This document shows, in pieces, positions 1 to 9,735 of a stretch of DNA of 58,488 nt. Position 1 is the stretch's first letter, and each line of letters opens with the position of its first letter. The translations under genes were made by a program, and so were the position numbers. A model generated the notes under the pieces. It did no database searches and was not told the DNA's origin. It was given only the letters and a program-made list of their open reading frames with translations. Origin of the DNA: Pectobacterium fontis (lineage in GTDB: Bacteria; Pseudomonadota; Gammaproteobacteria; Enterobacterales; Enterobacteriaceae); the NCBI RefSeq assembly GCF_000803215.1, contig NZ_JSXC01000036.1, forward strand, positions 1 through 58,488. Direction: 5' to 3'.

Positions 1-200
1 GTGGCTATTTGGCGCTAATTGTGTCGCTACGCGATACCTTCGGCGTTCGTGACTGCTATTCGGGCCACGAGTGACGCGTTCCCGACGCGGCACTAGTTTT
101 CGCCGCCTCCATGCGGCTCACCCGGCAGTCACGTCCACCTCAGCACAATTTTTTACGCCAGAGAAAACACCAGCAAGATAGATTCTGGCATTTCAGATTA
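1..200. other. Left edge, no gene seen
   Basis: This is the stretch downstream of narK. I see no convincing reading frame or RNA gene in it. In E. coli narGHJI lies beyond narK in this direction, but nothing inside the window confirms that here. Confidence 0.4.
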
Positions 201-1589
201 TTAATTTTTCTTCCTGGCATAAAACAACCACGTCACCAGAACACACACCACATAGCACACTACAAATATTTTCATTGCGCCGGTGGGTGAACCGGTTAAC
301 TCCAGCGACATCCCAAAGGCCTGGGGAATGAAGAACCCGCCGATAGCTCCCATGGCCGAAATAAAACCTAGCGCCGCGGCGGTATCCGTGGCGGCGGTAC
401 TCTGCGCATCCGCATCACTTCCGCCCTGTGCTTTAACCCGATCCGTCGTTAATTTTCGGAAAATCACCGCGATCATCTGAAACGTTGAACCGCTACCCAG
501 ACCAGCCGTCAGGAACAGCATCATGAAGATGCCAAAGAACATCCCGAATGACCCCGCTGAGTGCGCACTCGGCAGAGACAGGAACAGCAACATCGAGAAG
601 AGTGCCATCAGGATGAAGTTAATCAGCGTGACCTTCACACCACCAAAGCGGTCAGACAACATTCCCCCCACCGGACGCGCCAGCGCGCCCAGCAACGGCC
701 CGAAGAAGGCATAGTACAGAATCACGATATCTGGGAACTGCGTTCTGGACAGCATACCGAAGCCTGCTGAAAAACCGATAAATGAACCAAACGTGGACAG
801 ATACAGGAAGCTAAGTACCCACAGGTGCATTTGCTTGAGAACCGGCAATTGCTTGCGTATCGACGCATTGGCCGTTGAAAGATCGTTCATGCCAAACCAG
901 GCAGCAGTGGCGGCAATCACCAAAAACGGCACCCACATCCATGCGGCATGGTGTAGCCAAATCTGGTGGCCATCAGGCTGAACGACGCCATTGCCGGAGA
1001 AGCCCAGAAGCGGTAGGAAAATCACCACTGGCACCAGCAGTTGCATCACGCTAACGCCGAGATTACCCAATCCGCCGTTAATGCCGAGTGCACTGCCCTG
1101 ACGGGATTTGGGAAAGAAGAAACTGATGTTCGCCATGCTGGAGGCGAAGTTAGCGCCAGCGAAACCACACAGCAGGGAAATGATGACGAACACGCGGTAA
1201 GGCGTTTGTGGATTCTGCACGGCAAACCCAAGCCAGATACACGGGACAACCAGAATAAACGTGCTTAAGGTCGTCCAACGGCGGCCCCCCACCAGCGGGA
1301 TAACGAAAGAGTAAGGAACGCGTAACAGCGCACCGGAGACAGAAGGCAGCGCGGTAAGCAGAAATAACTGATCTGTGGTAAAACTAAACCCGACCTTGTT
1401 TAGGTTAACGGCTACGGTACTAAAAATCATCCACACACAAAACGACAACAGCAGGCACGGAACAGAGATCCAAAGATTGCGCTGTGCTATCCGTTGTCCA
1501 CCAGATTGCCAGCATTTTGTATCTTCAGGATTCCATTCCCTTATCAGCGTGCTTTGCGATAGTTTTTCAGGTGATAAAGGCTGCGTCAT
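201..1589 (-). CDS. narK: Nitrate/nitrite transporter NarK
   Basis: This is a major facilitator of the nitrate/nitrite porter family, 462 residues (E. coli NarK is 463), located in the inner membrane. It exchanges nitrate for nitrite during anaerobic nitrate respiration. Visible family marks are the substrate arginine in ALLRVPYSF, a second in LARPVGGMLSDRFG, and the glycine-rich nitrate signatures GINGGLGNLG and GLGSGSTFQ. The frame is open 15 codons further upstream, but the ATG at 1589 begins MTQPLSPEK and has a GAGG Shine-Dalgarno 5 bases before it, so that start is chosen. It is transcribed away from narXL, behind an FNR box. E. coli has the paralogue NarU with nearly the same length, but the narXL neighbourhood favours NarK. 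Confidence 0.95.
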   Translation of the reverse strand: MTQPLSPEKLSQSTLIREWNPEDTKCWQSGGQRIAQRNLWISVPCLLLSFCVWMIFSTVAVNLNKVGFSFTTDQLFLLTALPSVSGALLRVPYSFVIPLVGGRRWTTLSTFILVVPCIWLGFAVQNPQTPYRVFVIISLLCGFAGANFASSMANISFFFPKSRQGSALGINGGLGNLGVSVMQLLVPVVIFLPLLGFSGNGVVQPDGHQIWLHHAAWMWVPFLVIAATAAWFGMNDLSTANASIRKQLPVLKQMHLWVLSFLYLSTFGSFIGFSAGFGMLSRTQFPDIVILYYAFFGPLLGALARPVGGMLSDRFGGVKVTLINFILMALFSMLLFLSLPSAHSAGSFGMFFGIFMMLFLTAGLGSGSTFQMIAVIFRKLTTDRVKAQGGSDADAQSTAATDTAAALGFISAMGAIGGFFIPQAFGMSLELTGSPTGAMKIFVVCYVVCVLVTWLFYARKKN

Positions 1590-1630
1590 AAAAACCTCGA
1601 TAAATAAAAACGCGGTAGAGTTAAGGCGCA

Positions 1631-1671
1631 ACATTAGGGATTACACCGCAGGTAAAGTTGATGCAAATCAA
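1631..1671 (-). promoter_or_regulatory. FNR-dependent narK promoter
   Basis: Bases 1658-1671 read TTGATGCAAATCAA, a perfect match to the FNR consensus TTGAT-N4-ATCAA. On the narK strand a -10-like TAATGT lies at 1636-1631, which puts a start of transcription near 1624 and the FNR box at about -41, the class II position. This fits anaerobic induction of narK; the start site itself is inferred. Confidence 0.85.
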
Positions 1672-1819
1672 CGCGCTGTCAGGTAAAAAAACTGTGCAAA
1701 AACAATCACACTCCTTAATGAGTAATAAAAATAGAAAAATAAGCCACGATAATTCAAGCCGTTATAGCCCTATTTTTTCTTACTGTCATATCCTCTTTTA
1801 AGGTGAGGATATTCGGTGG

Positions 1820-1835
1820 TACTCACTAATAGGTA
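1820..1835. promoter_or_regulatory. NarL/NarP 7-2-7 binding site
   Basis: TACTCAC-TA-ATAGGTA is a 7-2-7 inverted heptamer pair; the right half fits the NarL heptamer consensus exactly and the left half misses one base. It lies about 200 bp upstream of the inferred narK transcription start, like the distal NarL sites of E. coli narK, and about 90 bp ahead of narX, so it could serve either gene. Confidence 0.6.
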
Positions 1836-1925
1836 TAGGGTTATCATGTAGGATCGGGAAAAATGCCAAAAGGGTTATCCCTCTCGGTACTGGTTTTCTA
1901 CTCCTCCAGCAGAGGTCGCTTTATT

Positions 1926-3734
1926 ATGTTGAAACGTTTCCTGCTGCCGCTGTCGCTCGTCAATCAGGTTGTGCTGCTGATGCTGCTACTCGGTCTGCTA
2001 GGTATTGCAGGCATGTCAGTTTCAAGTTGGATGTCTCAAAGCATTCAAGGGAACGCGCACGCCATCAATAAAGCGGGCTCGCTACGCATGCAGAGTTATC
2101 GCCTGTTATCCATGGTGCCGCTCTCCGCCGAGAATCAAATTTATCTGCAAGAACTGGAAGAGAACGAAACCAGCAGCGACCTACAGCAGGCGGTGCGTCG
2201 GGAAGGACTCAGCGAGCAATTCACTGCGCTACGCCTTTTCTGGCTGGAGAATCTGCAACCGCATCTGCGGCAGGCGACACACCCCGCCGATGCCTCCACC
2301 GATGTCGCCCGCTTCGTGAAGCAGTTGGACGATCTGGTTTCCGCCATCGACCATAAAACCGAACAGCGGTTGAAGATGGTCACGCTCGTGCAGCGTATCT
2401 TCATCGGCATCATGTTTATCCTGCTGCTCAGCACGTTCTTTTATCTGCGTCGTCGTCTGTTAACACCGTGGCGACATCTGGTTTCGATGGCGCAGGCCAT
2501 CGGTCATGGCGATTTCTCCCAGCGCGTCACCATCAACGGCCACGACGAAATGAGCACGTTGGGACGGGTGCTAAACAGCATGTCGGACGAGCTTTCCGCC
2601 ATGTACCACAGTCTGGCACTGCGTGTGGCCGAGAAAACAGCCGATCTGCAACAGAAAAACGATCTGCTTTCTTTCCTTTATCGCGCTAGCCGACGTCTGC
2701 ATACTGGCGCGCCACTGTGCAGTCGGCTGATGCCAATCCTGAACGAGCTTTCCTCGTTAACGCCGCTTCGCAATATTCAACTACGGCTGTATGAAGATAA
2801 CAATCAGGAACAGTTTCATCAGTTTAGCGATGACAGCCTGCCACAGCCGGCGCACTGCCCGGATAACAGTTGCCAGAGCTGTGGTATGCAAATAAAACGC
2901 GAGGAACCGTCAGGTGAGCCTCACTGTTGGGATCTGCACGACAAACACGGGCAGTATGGCGTCGTACTGGCCACACTGCCGGGCAATACTACGCTAAGCC
3001 GCGATCAGAATCAGTTGCTGAATACCTTATTAGAACAGTTGACCAGTACACTGGCGCTGGAGCGGCAGTCCAACCATCAGCAGCAACTGATGCTCATGGA
3101 AGAACGCGCCACTATTGCCCGCGAACTTCACGACTCTATCGCACAGTCTCTCTCCTGCCTGAAAATTCAGGTAAGTTGTCTGCAAATGCAGAGCGGCGAT
3201 TTGCCCCCCGCATCGCAGAAACTGCTGACAGAAATGCGGGAGGAGTTGAACACCGCCTATCGCCAACTGCGTGAGTTGCTGACGACCTTCCGGCTTAAGC
3301 TGTCTGAATCGGGCTTACTCGCCGCGCTACGAGCATCGGTCGATGAATTCAGCAAGCGGCTGGGGTATCCCATCGCATTGCATTACCGTTTGCCGCCGCA
3401 GTCGGTATCCGCACATCAAGGGATACATGTCCTGCAAATTGTGCGTGAAGCATTGAGCAATATTTATAAACATGCGCAGGCCACGCAGGTCGAGATAACC
3501 CTGCAACTCCATCAAGGTTATATCGAACTCAGCGTGGCCGATAATGGTATCGGCATTCCTGATGATGCCAGTCGCGCCAACCACTATGGACTTATTATTA
3601 TGCGCGACCGTGCACGAGGTTTGCACGGCGAATGCATTGTTCGACGCCGGCCATCGGGAGGCACTGAAGTCAATGTCAGTTTCCTCTCCGAATATCGTCA
3701 CCGGCAGCCATTAACAGGAGAAACTCATGATTAA
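1926..3734 (+). CDS. narX: Nitrate/nitrite sensor kinase NarX
   Basis: This inner-membrane sensor kinase detects periplasmic nitrate and nitrite and phosphorylates NarL. It has 602 residues (E. coli 598). In order: TM1 about 13-35, the ligand-binding P-box [17 protein letters not shown] just after it, TM2 about 153-176, HAMP to about 222, a central cysteine cluster CPDNSCQSC near 310-320, the HPK7 H-box [10 protein letters not shown] with His402, and an ATPase domain with DNGIGIPDD and [11 protein letters not shown]. The frame is open from 1863, but the E. coli-like start MLKRFL at 1926 has AGAGG 10 bases upstream. Its end overlaps narL by 8 bases, so the two are translationally coupled. A weaker alternative start is the ATG at 1863. 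Confidence 0.96.
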   Translation: MLKRFLLPLSLVNQVVLLMLLLGLLGIAGMSVSSWMSQSIQGNAHAINKAGSLRMQSYRLLSMVPLSAENQIYLQELEENETSSDLQQAVRREGLSEQFTALRLFWLENLQPHLRQATHPADASTDVARFVKQLDDLVSAIDHKTEQRLKMVTLVQRIFIGIMFILLLSTFFYLRRRLLTPWRHLVSMAQAIGHGDFSQRVTINGHDEMSTLGRVLNSMSDELSAMYHSLALRVAEKTADLQQKNDLLSFLYRASRRLHTGAPLCSRLMPILNELSSLTPLRNIQLRLYEDNNQEQFHQFSDDSLPQPAHCPDNSCQSCGMQIKREEPSGEPHCWDLHDKHGQYGVVLATLPGNTTLSRDQNQLLNTLLEQLTSTLALERQSNHQQQLMLMEERATIARELHDSIAQSLSCLKIQVSCLQMQSGDLPPASQKLLTEMREELNTAYRQLRELLTTFRLKLSESGLLAALRASVDEFSKRLGYPIALHYRLPPQSVSAHQGIHVLQIVREALSNIYKHAQATQVEITLQLHQGYIELSVADNGIGIPDDASRANHYGLIIMRDRARGLHGECIVRRRPSGGTEVNVSFLSEYRHRQPLTGETHD

Positions 3735-4377
3735 CGAAGATGCCGCCACCCTATTGCTGATTGACGACCATCCCATGTTGCGCAATGGCGTTAAGCAACT
3801 CATCAGTATGGACCCGGAATTACAGGTGGCAGGTGAAGCCAGCCACGGTGAACAGGGTGTCGAACTCGCGGAACAGCTCGACCCGGATTTGATTCTGCTT
3901 GATTTGAACATGCCTGGGATGAATGGCCTGGAAACACTGAACCGTCTGCGGGAAAAATCGCTATCGGGACGCATTGTGGTCTTTAGCGTGTCCAACCATG
4001 AAGACGATGTTGTCAATGCATTAAAAAATGGTGCCGATGGCTACCTGCTGAAAGACATGGAACCAGAGGATTTGTTAGCTGCGCTGCATCAGGCAGCATC
4101 AGGGAAAATGGTGCTGAGTGAGACACTGACGCCGATTCTGGCCGCCAGCCTGCGTGAGAGTCGTCATAGTAGCGACCGGGATATTCAGCAGCTTACGCCA
4201 CGCGAACGCGATATCCTGAAGCTGCTGGCTCAAGGATTATCCAACAAAGTGATTGCCCGTAAGCTCACCATTACCGAAAGTACCGTTAAGGTTCACGTCA
4301 AACATCTGTTGAAAAAAATGAAGCTCAAATCACGGGTTGAAGCGGCCGTATGGGTATTGCAAGAGAAAGTCATTTAA
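3727..4377 (+). CDS. narL: Nitrate response regulator NarL
   Basis: This LuxR/FixJ-type response regulator of 216 residues is phosphorylated by NarX and controls nitrate-responsive promoters. The receiver domain covers about 1-125, with the acidic pocket at Asp13/Asp14 and the phosphoacceptor Asp59 in LLDLNMPG; the conserved Lys is in GYLLKDM. The DNA-binding helix-turn-helix occupies about 150-216 ([19 protein letters not shown], then [13 protein letters not shown]). The Shine-Dalgarno AGGAG lies 6 bases before the ATG, inside the 3' end of narX. narL closes the two-gene narXL operon. NarP is the alternative paralogue, but the linkage to narX decides for NarL. Confidence 0.96.
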   Translation: MINEDAATLLLIDDHPMLRNGVKQLISMDPELQVAGEASHGEQGVELAEQLDPDLILLDLNMPGMNGLETLNRLREKSLSGRIVVFSVSNHEDDVVNALKNGADGYLLKDMEPEDLLAALHQAASGKMVLSETLTPILAASLRESRHSSDRDIQQLTPRERDILKLLAQGLSNKVIARKLTITESTVKVHVKHLLKKMKLKSRVEAAVWVLQEKVI

Positions 4378-4577
4378 TCAAATCGTCACAAAAACCAGCG
4401 ATTGTCAGCGGTACGGATAAGGCGCTCTGGCGCCCTTCCCTCCGCCAAACCTAAACGGTGGCTAAACACCCCTACATTTATAGCTATTATCCTAATTAAT
4501 GTGACGTTGCTCTCGTCTAAACTAGTTCGTAATCGCATTTTTCGGCTTTTACACCGAGTTTAACGTTGAGGAACAAC

Positions 4578-5855
4578 ATGAAGAAGGCTAATAAGGAGCG
4601 ATTTATCGGCCTGGAATGGTTACGATTTTTGCTCGGCTGCTATGTGATGATTTATCATACCGTGCACGTTTATCCCCAGCGTGAGCGCATTCCGTTCTTA
4701 AGCGAGCTCACCAGTATGGGATTCTTCGCGACCAGTACGTTCTTTGTCCTGTCTGGCTTTCTGCTCGCGCATGTCTATATTAAGGACGGACGTCTACGTG
4801 AACCCGTTCGCCAGTTCTGGGCCAAACGCTTCTTTAATCTTTATCCCATTCATATCATTGCGCTGCTGTCGTCGATTGCGGTGGTTACGCTCATGCAGTG
4901 GTTGGCCGTGCCGCCGGAAGGACAAGTTGCCAGTGCGCGTTTCGTCATTTATGACACCAACGATCCTGCTGTCGATCCTGAGTCGCTGCGCCATTACATG
5001 ACGAATGCGCAGTTAGCGTTCAACGGGTTATTGCAAGTACTGATGTTGCAGGCATGGAATCCTTATTTCCTGACCTTCAATGCCCCGTTATGGTCGCTAT
5101 CTACGCTGTTCTTTTTCTATCTGACCTTTCCGCTGTTGGCACCGCGTCTGTTGAACAGCCGCCATCCGTGGCTGTGGATGGGGATCGTCTGCCTGCTGTA
5201 TCTGCTGCCGCCGATTTGGGTTATCTGGCAACAACAGTTCGGCATGCCGTACACCGGGCTGCTACAGCGTGGGCCGATCTTCCGTTTACCGGAGTTTCTG
5301 GCTGGGATTTTGGGGTATGCGCTGTTCCGCCATTATCGTCAGAAAGATCGCTTACCGCAGACCAAAGGCCAGCGCTATGCGGTTGCCCTCTTTATCGGTG
5401 TGAATTTCCTTGCTGCGACCTGGCTGTTCACAAAAGGTGAAGCCTATTGGTACTTCCTACTGCATAACGGCTTGCTCCTGCCCGCTCAGGTTGGTCTGGT
5501 CTGCCTCAGTGCGCTAGCGCGTGAACCTAACAGTGATTGGCTGCGGCGTTGGTCGCCGCGACTGGGGGCAGCCTCGCTTTCCATTTTTGCGCTACATGTT
5601 CCCCTCTTCAATCTGTTCCGCACGTTGGAACAACTGGTGCGCGGTAACCCGATGGCCTGCTTCAGCGATTGGGATCAGTGCATTGCTGCCGCCGGTCAGG
5701 TACAGCTTTCCATGACTGGCTATATCATTTTCCTGCTCAGCACCGTGACGCTGTGTGTACTCTTCCAGGAGCGGATCGTACTGCGCGTCAGAACGTTCCT
5801 GACCTCGCGTTTCCTCAGGAACAACAGCACATCACGCACGCAACGTACCGCGTAG
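4578..5855 (+). CDS. Acyltransferase family 3 membrane protein
   Basis: This is a 425-residue integral membrane protein of the acyltransferase-3 (OafA/YrhL-like) family, whose members usually move O-acetyl or other acyl groups onto carbohydrate or lipid acceptors. The family start is clear: an aromatic first helix with GLEWLRFLLGCYVMIYH carrying the conserved Arg and His, then FFVLSGFLLAHVY and an AKRFFNLYP segment; about ten hydrophobic helices follow. The ATG at 4578 has TGAGG 6 bases upstream; an in-frame TTG lies 12 bases earlier. It stands alone after narL, 200 bp downstream, and is followed by a hairpin. The substrate is unknown; surface polysaccharide or glucan acylation is only a guess from family membership. 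Confidence 0.85.
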   Translation: MKKANKERFIGLEWLRFLLGCYVMIYHTVHVYPQRERIPFLSELTSMGFFATSTFFVLSGFLLAHVYIKDGRLREPVRQFWAKRFFNLYPIHIIALLSSIAVVTLMQWLAVPPEGQVASARFVIYDTNDPAVDPESLRHYMTNAQLAFNGLLQVLMLQAWNPYFLTFNAPLWSLSTLFFFYLTFPLLAPRLLNSRHPWLWMGIVCLLYLLPPIWVIWQQQFGMPYTGLLQRGPIFRLPEFLAGILGYALFRHYRQKDRLPQTKGQRYAVALFIGVNFLAATWLFTKGEAYWYFLLHNGLLLPAQVGLVCLSALAREPNSDWLRRWSPRLGAASLSIFALHVPLFNLFRTLEQLVRGNPMACFSDWDQCIAAAGQVQLSMTGYIIFLLSTVTLCVLFQERIVLRVRTFLTSRFLRNNSTSRTQRTA

Positions 5856-5874
5856 CATCACTAACAGCTTACGT

Positions 5875-5905
5875 TCCTCTGGCCTGACGCCATCTGGCCA
5901 GAGGA
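5875..5905 (+). terminator. Hairpin after the acyltransferase gene
   Basis: A perfect 10-bp stem, TCCTCTGGCC paired with GGCCAGAGGA, encloses an 11-base loop 20 bases past the stop codon. There is no U-run, so it may stabilise the 3' end rather than terminate transcription. Confidence 0.5.
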
Positions 5906-6092
5906 CATTCCGCCTGCGACAACGCCTTTGTGAGGGGCTAAAAACGTGACAGGCATCGCGTTATAGCTGTTAATCATCAATAGCACCTTTTATAACTATT
6001 TACATTCTAATCAATCATCGTTTTCGGGTAGAGCATCGCCACAATTCCTGTTAATGTTTGCCGTTCCGAGCTAAATCGATTCGTTTTAGCGT

Positions 6093-6148
6093 AGATAATT
6101 CAAGCTGCCAGAGCACAATGCACCGGGATCTTGAAGTATGACGGATAT
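6093..6148. repeat. Dispersed palindromic repeat, short copy A
   Basis: Left arm ATAATTCAAGCTGCC and right arm CTTGAAGTATGACGGATAT are imperfect inverted copies of each other. The same right arm recurs near 8310, 9770 and 30605, so this is a short member of a dispersed intergenic family. The rest of the 357-base gap before the next gene shows nothing recognisable. Confidence 0.6.
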
Positions 6149-6212
6149 CTCAACGGCTGTACGTCTTTAGACGGACATCTCACACCCTGTCACCACGGTT
6201 TACTTGGCAATA

Positions 6213-7253
6213 ATGACACTATCCAAACACGCAATCTCTTCCCTCAGCTTGGTTATCGCCCTCTCTGCGGGCATAACACAGAGCCGCGCAGACACAATTT
6301 GGTTGACCAACGGCGACCAGCTCACAGGGAAAATCACGCTGCTTGACGGCGGTAAACTCTTTATTAACACCGATTATGCAGGCTCTATTTCTGTCGCCTG
6401 GGATAAGGTGAAAACCTTTGAATCTGACCATGGTCTGGTGATCCAAGGCGAACGCTACGAGAAAGGCGTACTGTATCCGGCGATCAAAGCCAGTGAAAAT
6501 CGCACTATTATCGCGAGTCCGTCACTTGCTAACGAAGCCGCAGGCCCGCAAACGTTGCCACTTTCCGAAATCACATCCATCGTAGCGCAGAAACCGCTGG
6601 TGACGGATTTCGTCTGGAAAGGCAACATCGATGCAGGTATGTCGCACAAGAAAAGCTCGACAGAAACCGACAACTACGATGTGACGTTGAATACCAAAGC
6701 GCGTCACGATACATGGCGACACAACCTTGATGCCAGTTATCACTTGGCAAAAGAAGATAATATTGAGAGCACCAAGAATGCGGCTGGCGAATATGCGCTG
6801 GATAAATTCGTGGATGAGAACTGGTTCTGGCAGGGTCGTTATCAGTACAAACGCGATTGGATCGAAAGCATTAAAATCAACCGCTCTTTCGGTATTGGTC
6901 CCGGTTATCAGTTCTGGGATAACGATTTAGGCGCGTTTTCACTGACCTCGCTGGTCAACTCCCAAACCTTCGTATACCGCGATCAGGGTAATGATGACTT
7001 CTACTCCGGTGCGATAAAGTGGGCGTACAACCGCTACCTGTTTAGTAAATCGGTCGAAGCTTTCACCAACGGTGAATTGGGACGTTCATTTGACAGCACC
7101 GCCCCCATCTACCTTAAGGCAGATGCCGGCCTGCGCTTCAAGTTGACCGACTGGTCTTCTATGAGCATGAAAGTGTCACGTACCCGTATTGAAAGTAATC
7201 AGGGGAATGTGGACGACACGCTGTACACCATGGGTGTTGGTGTCGGCTGGTAA
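6213..7253 (+). CDS. DUF481 outer-membrane-type protein, YdiY-like
   Basis: A 346-residue exported protein: residues 1 to about 27 form a signal peptide ending near QSRA-DT. The N-terminal third (about 28-115) carries a beta-rich module beginning IWLTNGDQLTGKITLLDGG. The remainder is the DUF481 domain seen in E. coli YdiY, an array of amphipathic beta strands ending in aromatic VGVGW, as expected for an outer membrane beta barrel. YdiY is about 250 residues, so the N-terminal module is extra. No good Shine-Dalgarno is visible for the ATG at 6213; a TTG at 6204 is in frame. Function is unknown. It is a single gene, convergent with chaC. Confidence 0.8.
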   Translation: MTLSKHAISSLSLVIALSAGITQSRADTIWLTNGDQLTGKITLLDGGKLFINTDYAGSISVAWDKVKTFESDHGLVIQGERYEKGVLYPAIKASENRTIIASPSLANEAAGPQTLPLSEITSIVAQKPLVTDFVWKGNIDAGMSHKKSSTETDNYDVTLNTKARHDTWRHNLDASYHLAKEDNIESTKNAAGEYALDKFVDENWFWQGRYQYKRDWIESIKINRSFGIGPGYQFWDNDLGAFSLTSLVNSQTFVYRDQGNDDFYSGAIKWAYNRYLFSKSVEAFTNGELGRSFDSTAPIYLKADAGLRFKLTDWSSMSMKVSRTRIESNQGNVDDTLYTMGVGVGW

Positions 7254-7276
7254 TTGGGTCGCATAACCTCATCGCA

Positions 7277-7304
7277 AGGTGAACGGCGATACTGTCGTTC
7301 ACCT
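7277..7304. terminator. Convergent hairpin between DUF481 gene and chaC
   Basis: AGGTGAACG pairs with CGTTCACCT across a 10-base loop, between two convergent genes. It lacks a clear U-run on either strand, so its strength is uncertain. Confidence 0.5.
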
Positions 7305-7333
7305 CAACGCTCACCGTACCGTGTTATTGTCCG

Positions 7334-8008
7334 TTACCCGTTCGCAGAGTGCGACTGTTGCAGGATCCGCACCCGTTGCGCTAGTTCGCTCACGTTTTTA
7401 TCTTCTGCTCCGTGATTCTTCAGCTCTTGTTCCAGTGCAAACAAGTATTGCGCATTGGTGCCAAGCGGCCCACTCGCGCGGGCAATCAGCGGTGCCACAC
7501 TCTGAATACAGGTATCATTTTCGTTCGAGGGGTGTTCCGGTTCGGAAACAAAAACCAACGCCGTCAGCGGTGCACCATTTTTTCGATGCAGTTCACGCCA
7601 GAGCGGGCGATAGCAGCCTGTCAGCATTTCACGTTTCCACAGCAGTTCCAAATCTTCGCGTAACGAGGCCTCGGGTAACCGAAAAGCCAGCCCGGTGGTG
7701 TTCCCGCCAGGTTGTAACGCCAGCATCCGTCCGGGTTGCGTTACCGTGCCGCGACCTATCGTGAGGCGTAAACAAAACGCACGCTGCCATCCCGTCAACG
7801 TTGCCAGACAAATTTCTTCGGCATCAAAAACCGGATTCCACATCAGCGAACCGTAACCAAATACCCAAACAGGACAGCTATTAGGGCGGAGCGCCAGCGT
7901 CTTGTCCAGCGAGTCGGCCCGCTGTTGCGGCGTGAGCAGTAAGGTTTCTTCAATGCACCCAAAAGAGGTTCTACAATCTGCTTTTTGCAAAAAATCGCGT
8001 GTTAACAC
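7334..8008 (-). CDS. chaC: Glutathione-specific gamma-glutamylcyclotransferase ChaC
   Basis: This 224-residue cytoplasmic enzyme of the ChaC family cleaves the gamma-glutamyl bond of glutathione to give 5-oxoproline and Cys-Gly. The substrate-binding loop VFGYGSLMWNP starts near residue 48, and the conserved catalytic glutamate sits in the WKREM segment. It aligns with E. coli ChaC from the first residues (TRDFL.KADC), which supports the GTG start at 8008; GGTGG lies upstream. In E. coli chaC belongs to chaABC. Here a siderophore reductase gene separates it from chaA, chaB is absent, and chaC is on the opposite strand. Confidence 0.92.
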   Translation of the reverse strand: MLTRDFLQKADCRTSFGCIEETLLLTPQQRADSLDKTLALRPNSCPVWVFGYGSLMWNPVFDAEEICLATLTGWQRAFCLRLTIGRGTVTQPGRMLALQPGGNTTGLAFRLPEASLREDLELLWKREMLTGCYRPLWRELHRKNGAPLTALVFVSEPEHPSNENDTCIQSVAPLIARASGPLGTNAQYLFALEQELKNHGAEDKNVSELAQRVRILQQSHSANG

Positions 8009-8216
8009 TACTTACCACCCCCAGCCTTACCCTGTTTCTGCTCGCCAGATCGACTCTCGTCCTGCGTTTAAGACCCTAACTGCTTCATCTGTTTAATTTT
8101 ACAACACCATTGATATTGAGGTTATTCATTTATGGCTTTGCGATCAAGTTTGATTGTGGTCACAAAAACTGAAAAGGTTCATGATAATGTTTCATTAACA
8201 CAAGATTCCGTTTTTG

Positions 8217-8328
8217 TACCCTAAACTCGGCCAAAGGCAGCGTTGAATGCTGCTTGCCGCATGAGGTTCAGGGTAAGCGTACCGAGTAGCGTAGCCAACG
8301 CACAGGTAACTTGAAGTATGACGGGTAT
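8217..8328. repeat. Dispersed palindromic repeat, copy B
   Basis: This roughly 112-bp copy starts TACCCTAAA and ends CTTGAAGTATGACGGGTAT, the same ends as copy D at 30432-30626; both also share GCCAACGCACA just before the right arm. It lies in the 688-base gap between chaC and the siderophore reductase. Outside the repeat and the Fur box I see no gene in that gap. Confidence 0.65.
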
Positions 8329-8628
8329 ATTAGCTCATCGGCAACACGCCGTAAGACTTGACGTTTTTCTGATGCAAACGCCATTTTTGTGACCTCAGGA
8401 ATCCGTCAAACACCGTGCGCTTAACGTGAAGACATAACGCCGATCGTTTGAAGATCGAGATACCGGGGGCGAGCACGGTGCGAGGTCGTCCTGCGGGAAC
8501 TTCATCACCGTGTTTCCCCCTACATTCACACTACGTGAACAGTATTAGGCAAAGCGTAGGCCTTAAAAAGCATCTGTATTAGCTGTGGCAAAATTACCTG
8601 TCGACAGGAATCACAGGCAGGCACGAAA

Positions 8629-8643
8629 TGATAATAGTTATCA
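8629..8643. promoter_or_regulatory. Fur box ahead of the siderophore-interacting protein gene
   Basis: TGATAATAGTTATCA is a 7-1-7 inverted repeat that departs from the Fur consensus TGATAATnATTATCA at one base. A further Fur-like ATTATCATCA follows at about 8653-8662. The site is about 55 bases before the start codon, over the likely promoter, so iron-dependent repression is expected. The same 15 bases recur ahead of ryhB. Confidence 0.85.
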
Positions 8644-8696
8644 TCTCATGTTATTATCATCACGACATTGGAATCGACTATCCACGGAGACACTGA

Positions 8697-9500
8697 ATGG
8701 CAACGCCGCGTCAGCCTGTTTTAGTTCAGGTTAAACAGATCCACGACATTTCCCCACATTTACGCTGCATTACTTTCCATCATGACGCGTTGCACGATTA
8801 TCCGGTTGAAAGATATGGCGCACACATCAAACTCTTTCTGCCACAAGCCGGACAGCAGAAACCCGTTCTGCCTGCAATCGGCGAACGTGGCCCGATATGG
8901 CCAGAAGGCGAAGCCCGCCCTATCGTTCGTACCTACAGTGTTCGCGCGTTGCGTCCACAGGAGGCGGAGCTGGATATCGTTTTCGCGCTGCATGAACACG
9001 CCGGGCCAGCCGTCACCTTTGCTCGTCAGGCTAAACCGGGTGACTGGGTCGGTATTTCACAACCTGGCGGCCCGCTCCCGATGCTGCCGCCCGCGAGTGC
9101 CTATTATCTGGCCGCCGATCCGTCGTCACTTCCTGCGCTCATGGCATTGTTGGAGAACCTGCCTGACGACGCACAAGGGCATGCGGTGATTCGTGTTGAT
9201 AGCGAGGCAGATACTCTCGATATCGTCAAACCCGCACAGCTTCAGGTGAAGTGGATCGTCGGCGGAACCGACGCTACCGACGCGTTGCTTCAGTATTTTC
9301 AGGCACTTTCAACGATTGAAAATACCTTTTACTGGTTAGCGGGTGAGGATCGTATCGTGGTTCAGCTTCGTCGCCATGTGCGTCGCGAGCGCGGATGTGA
9401 GCGAAATCAGATGTATGCTGTACCTTATTGGCGAGAAGGGCTAAATGAAGAAGATTATCACCATAAACGTCACGATATCATGGATAATCCTGATGAATAA
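8697..9500 (+). CDS. Siderophore-interacting FAD reductase, ViuB/YqjH type
   Basis: A 267-residue cytoplasmic ferric-chelate reductase of the siderophore-interacting protein family, which releases iron from imported ferric siderophores using NAD(P)H and FAD. The flavin motif RTYSVR is near residue 78, followed by DIVFALHEHAGPA. The C-terminal SIP domain contains FYWLAGEDRIV and the family-typical tail MYAVPYWREGLNEEDYH. GGAGA lies 7 bases before the ATG. The gene is monocistronic, with a Fur box in front and an intrinsic terminator behind. It resembles E. coli YqjH and Vibrio ViuB but is not in that context, so no symbol is given. Confidence 0.92.
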   Translation: MATPRQPVLVQVKQIHDISPHLRCITFHHDALHDYPVERYGAHIKLFLPQAGQQKPVLPAIGERGPIWPEGEARPIVRTYSVRALRPQEAELDIVFALHEHAGPAVTFARQAKPGDWVGISQPGGPLPMLPPASAYYLAADPSSLPALMALLENLPDDAQGHAVIRVDSEADTLDIVKPAQLQVKWIVGGTDATDALLQYFQALSTIENTFYWLAGEDRIVVQLRRHVRRERGCERNQMYAVPYWREGLNEEDYHHKRHDIMDNPDE

Positions 9501-9532
9501 CCACAAAAAATACATTTGATATTATCACGATA

Positions 9533-9560
9533 GGGAGAATACATGCAGATTCTCCCTTTT
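9533..9560 (+). terminator. Intrinsic terminator of the siderophore reductase gene
   Basis: Stem GGGAGAAT / ATTCTCCC with an 8-base loop, followed at once by TTTT, 32 bases after the stop codon: a standard rho-independent terminator. Confidence 0.85.
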
Positions 9561-9735
9561 CATTTAAATTTCAATTCAAAGCGTAAAAATCCGTAAAATT
9601 CCCCGCATTAACATGACAACCTGTTATCATCTTGTTTGTTTTATTACGTTATAACTACTTTTTAGTCACCTTTTACTGTCTATTATGGTTTTACGACTAT
9701 CAACAAATAGCGGTACGACCATTAATAAATGGTTT

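Noticed and set aside
1-200. Possible repeat or gene end at the left edge
   Set aside because: No frame or inverted ends could be supported from 200 bases alone.
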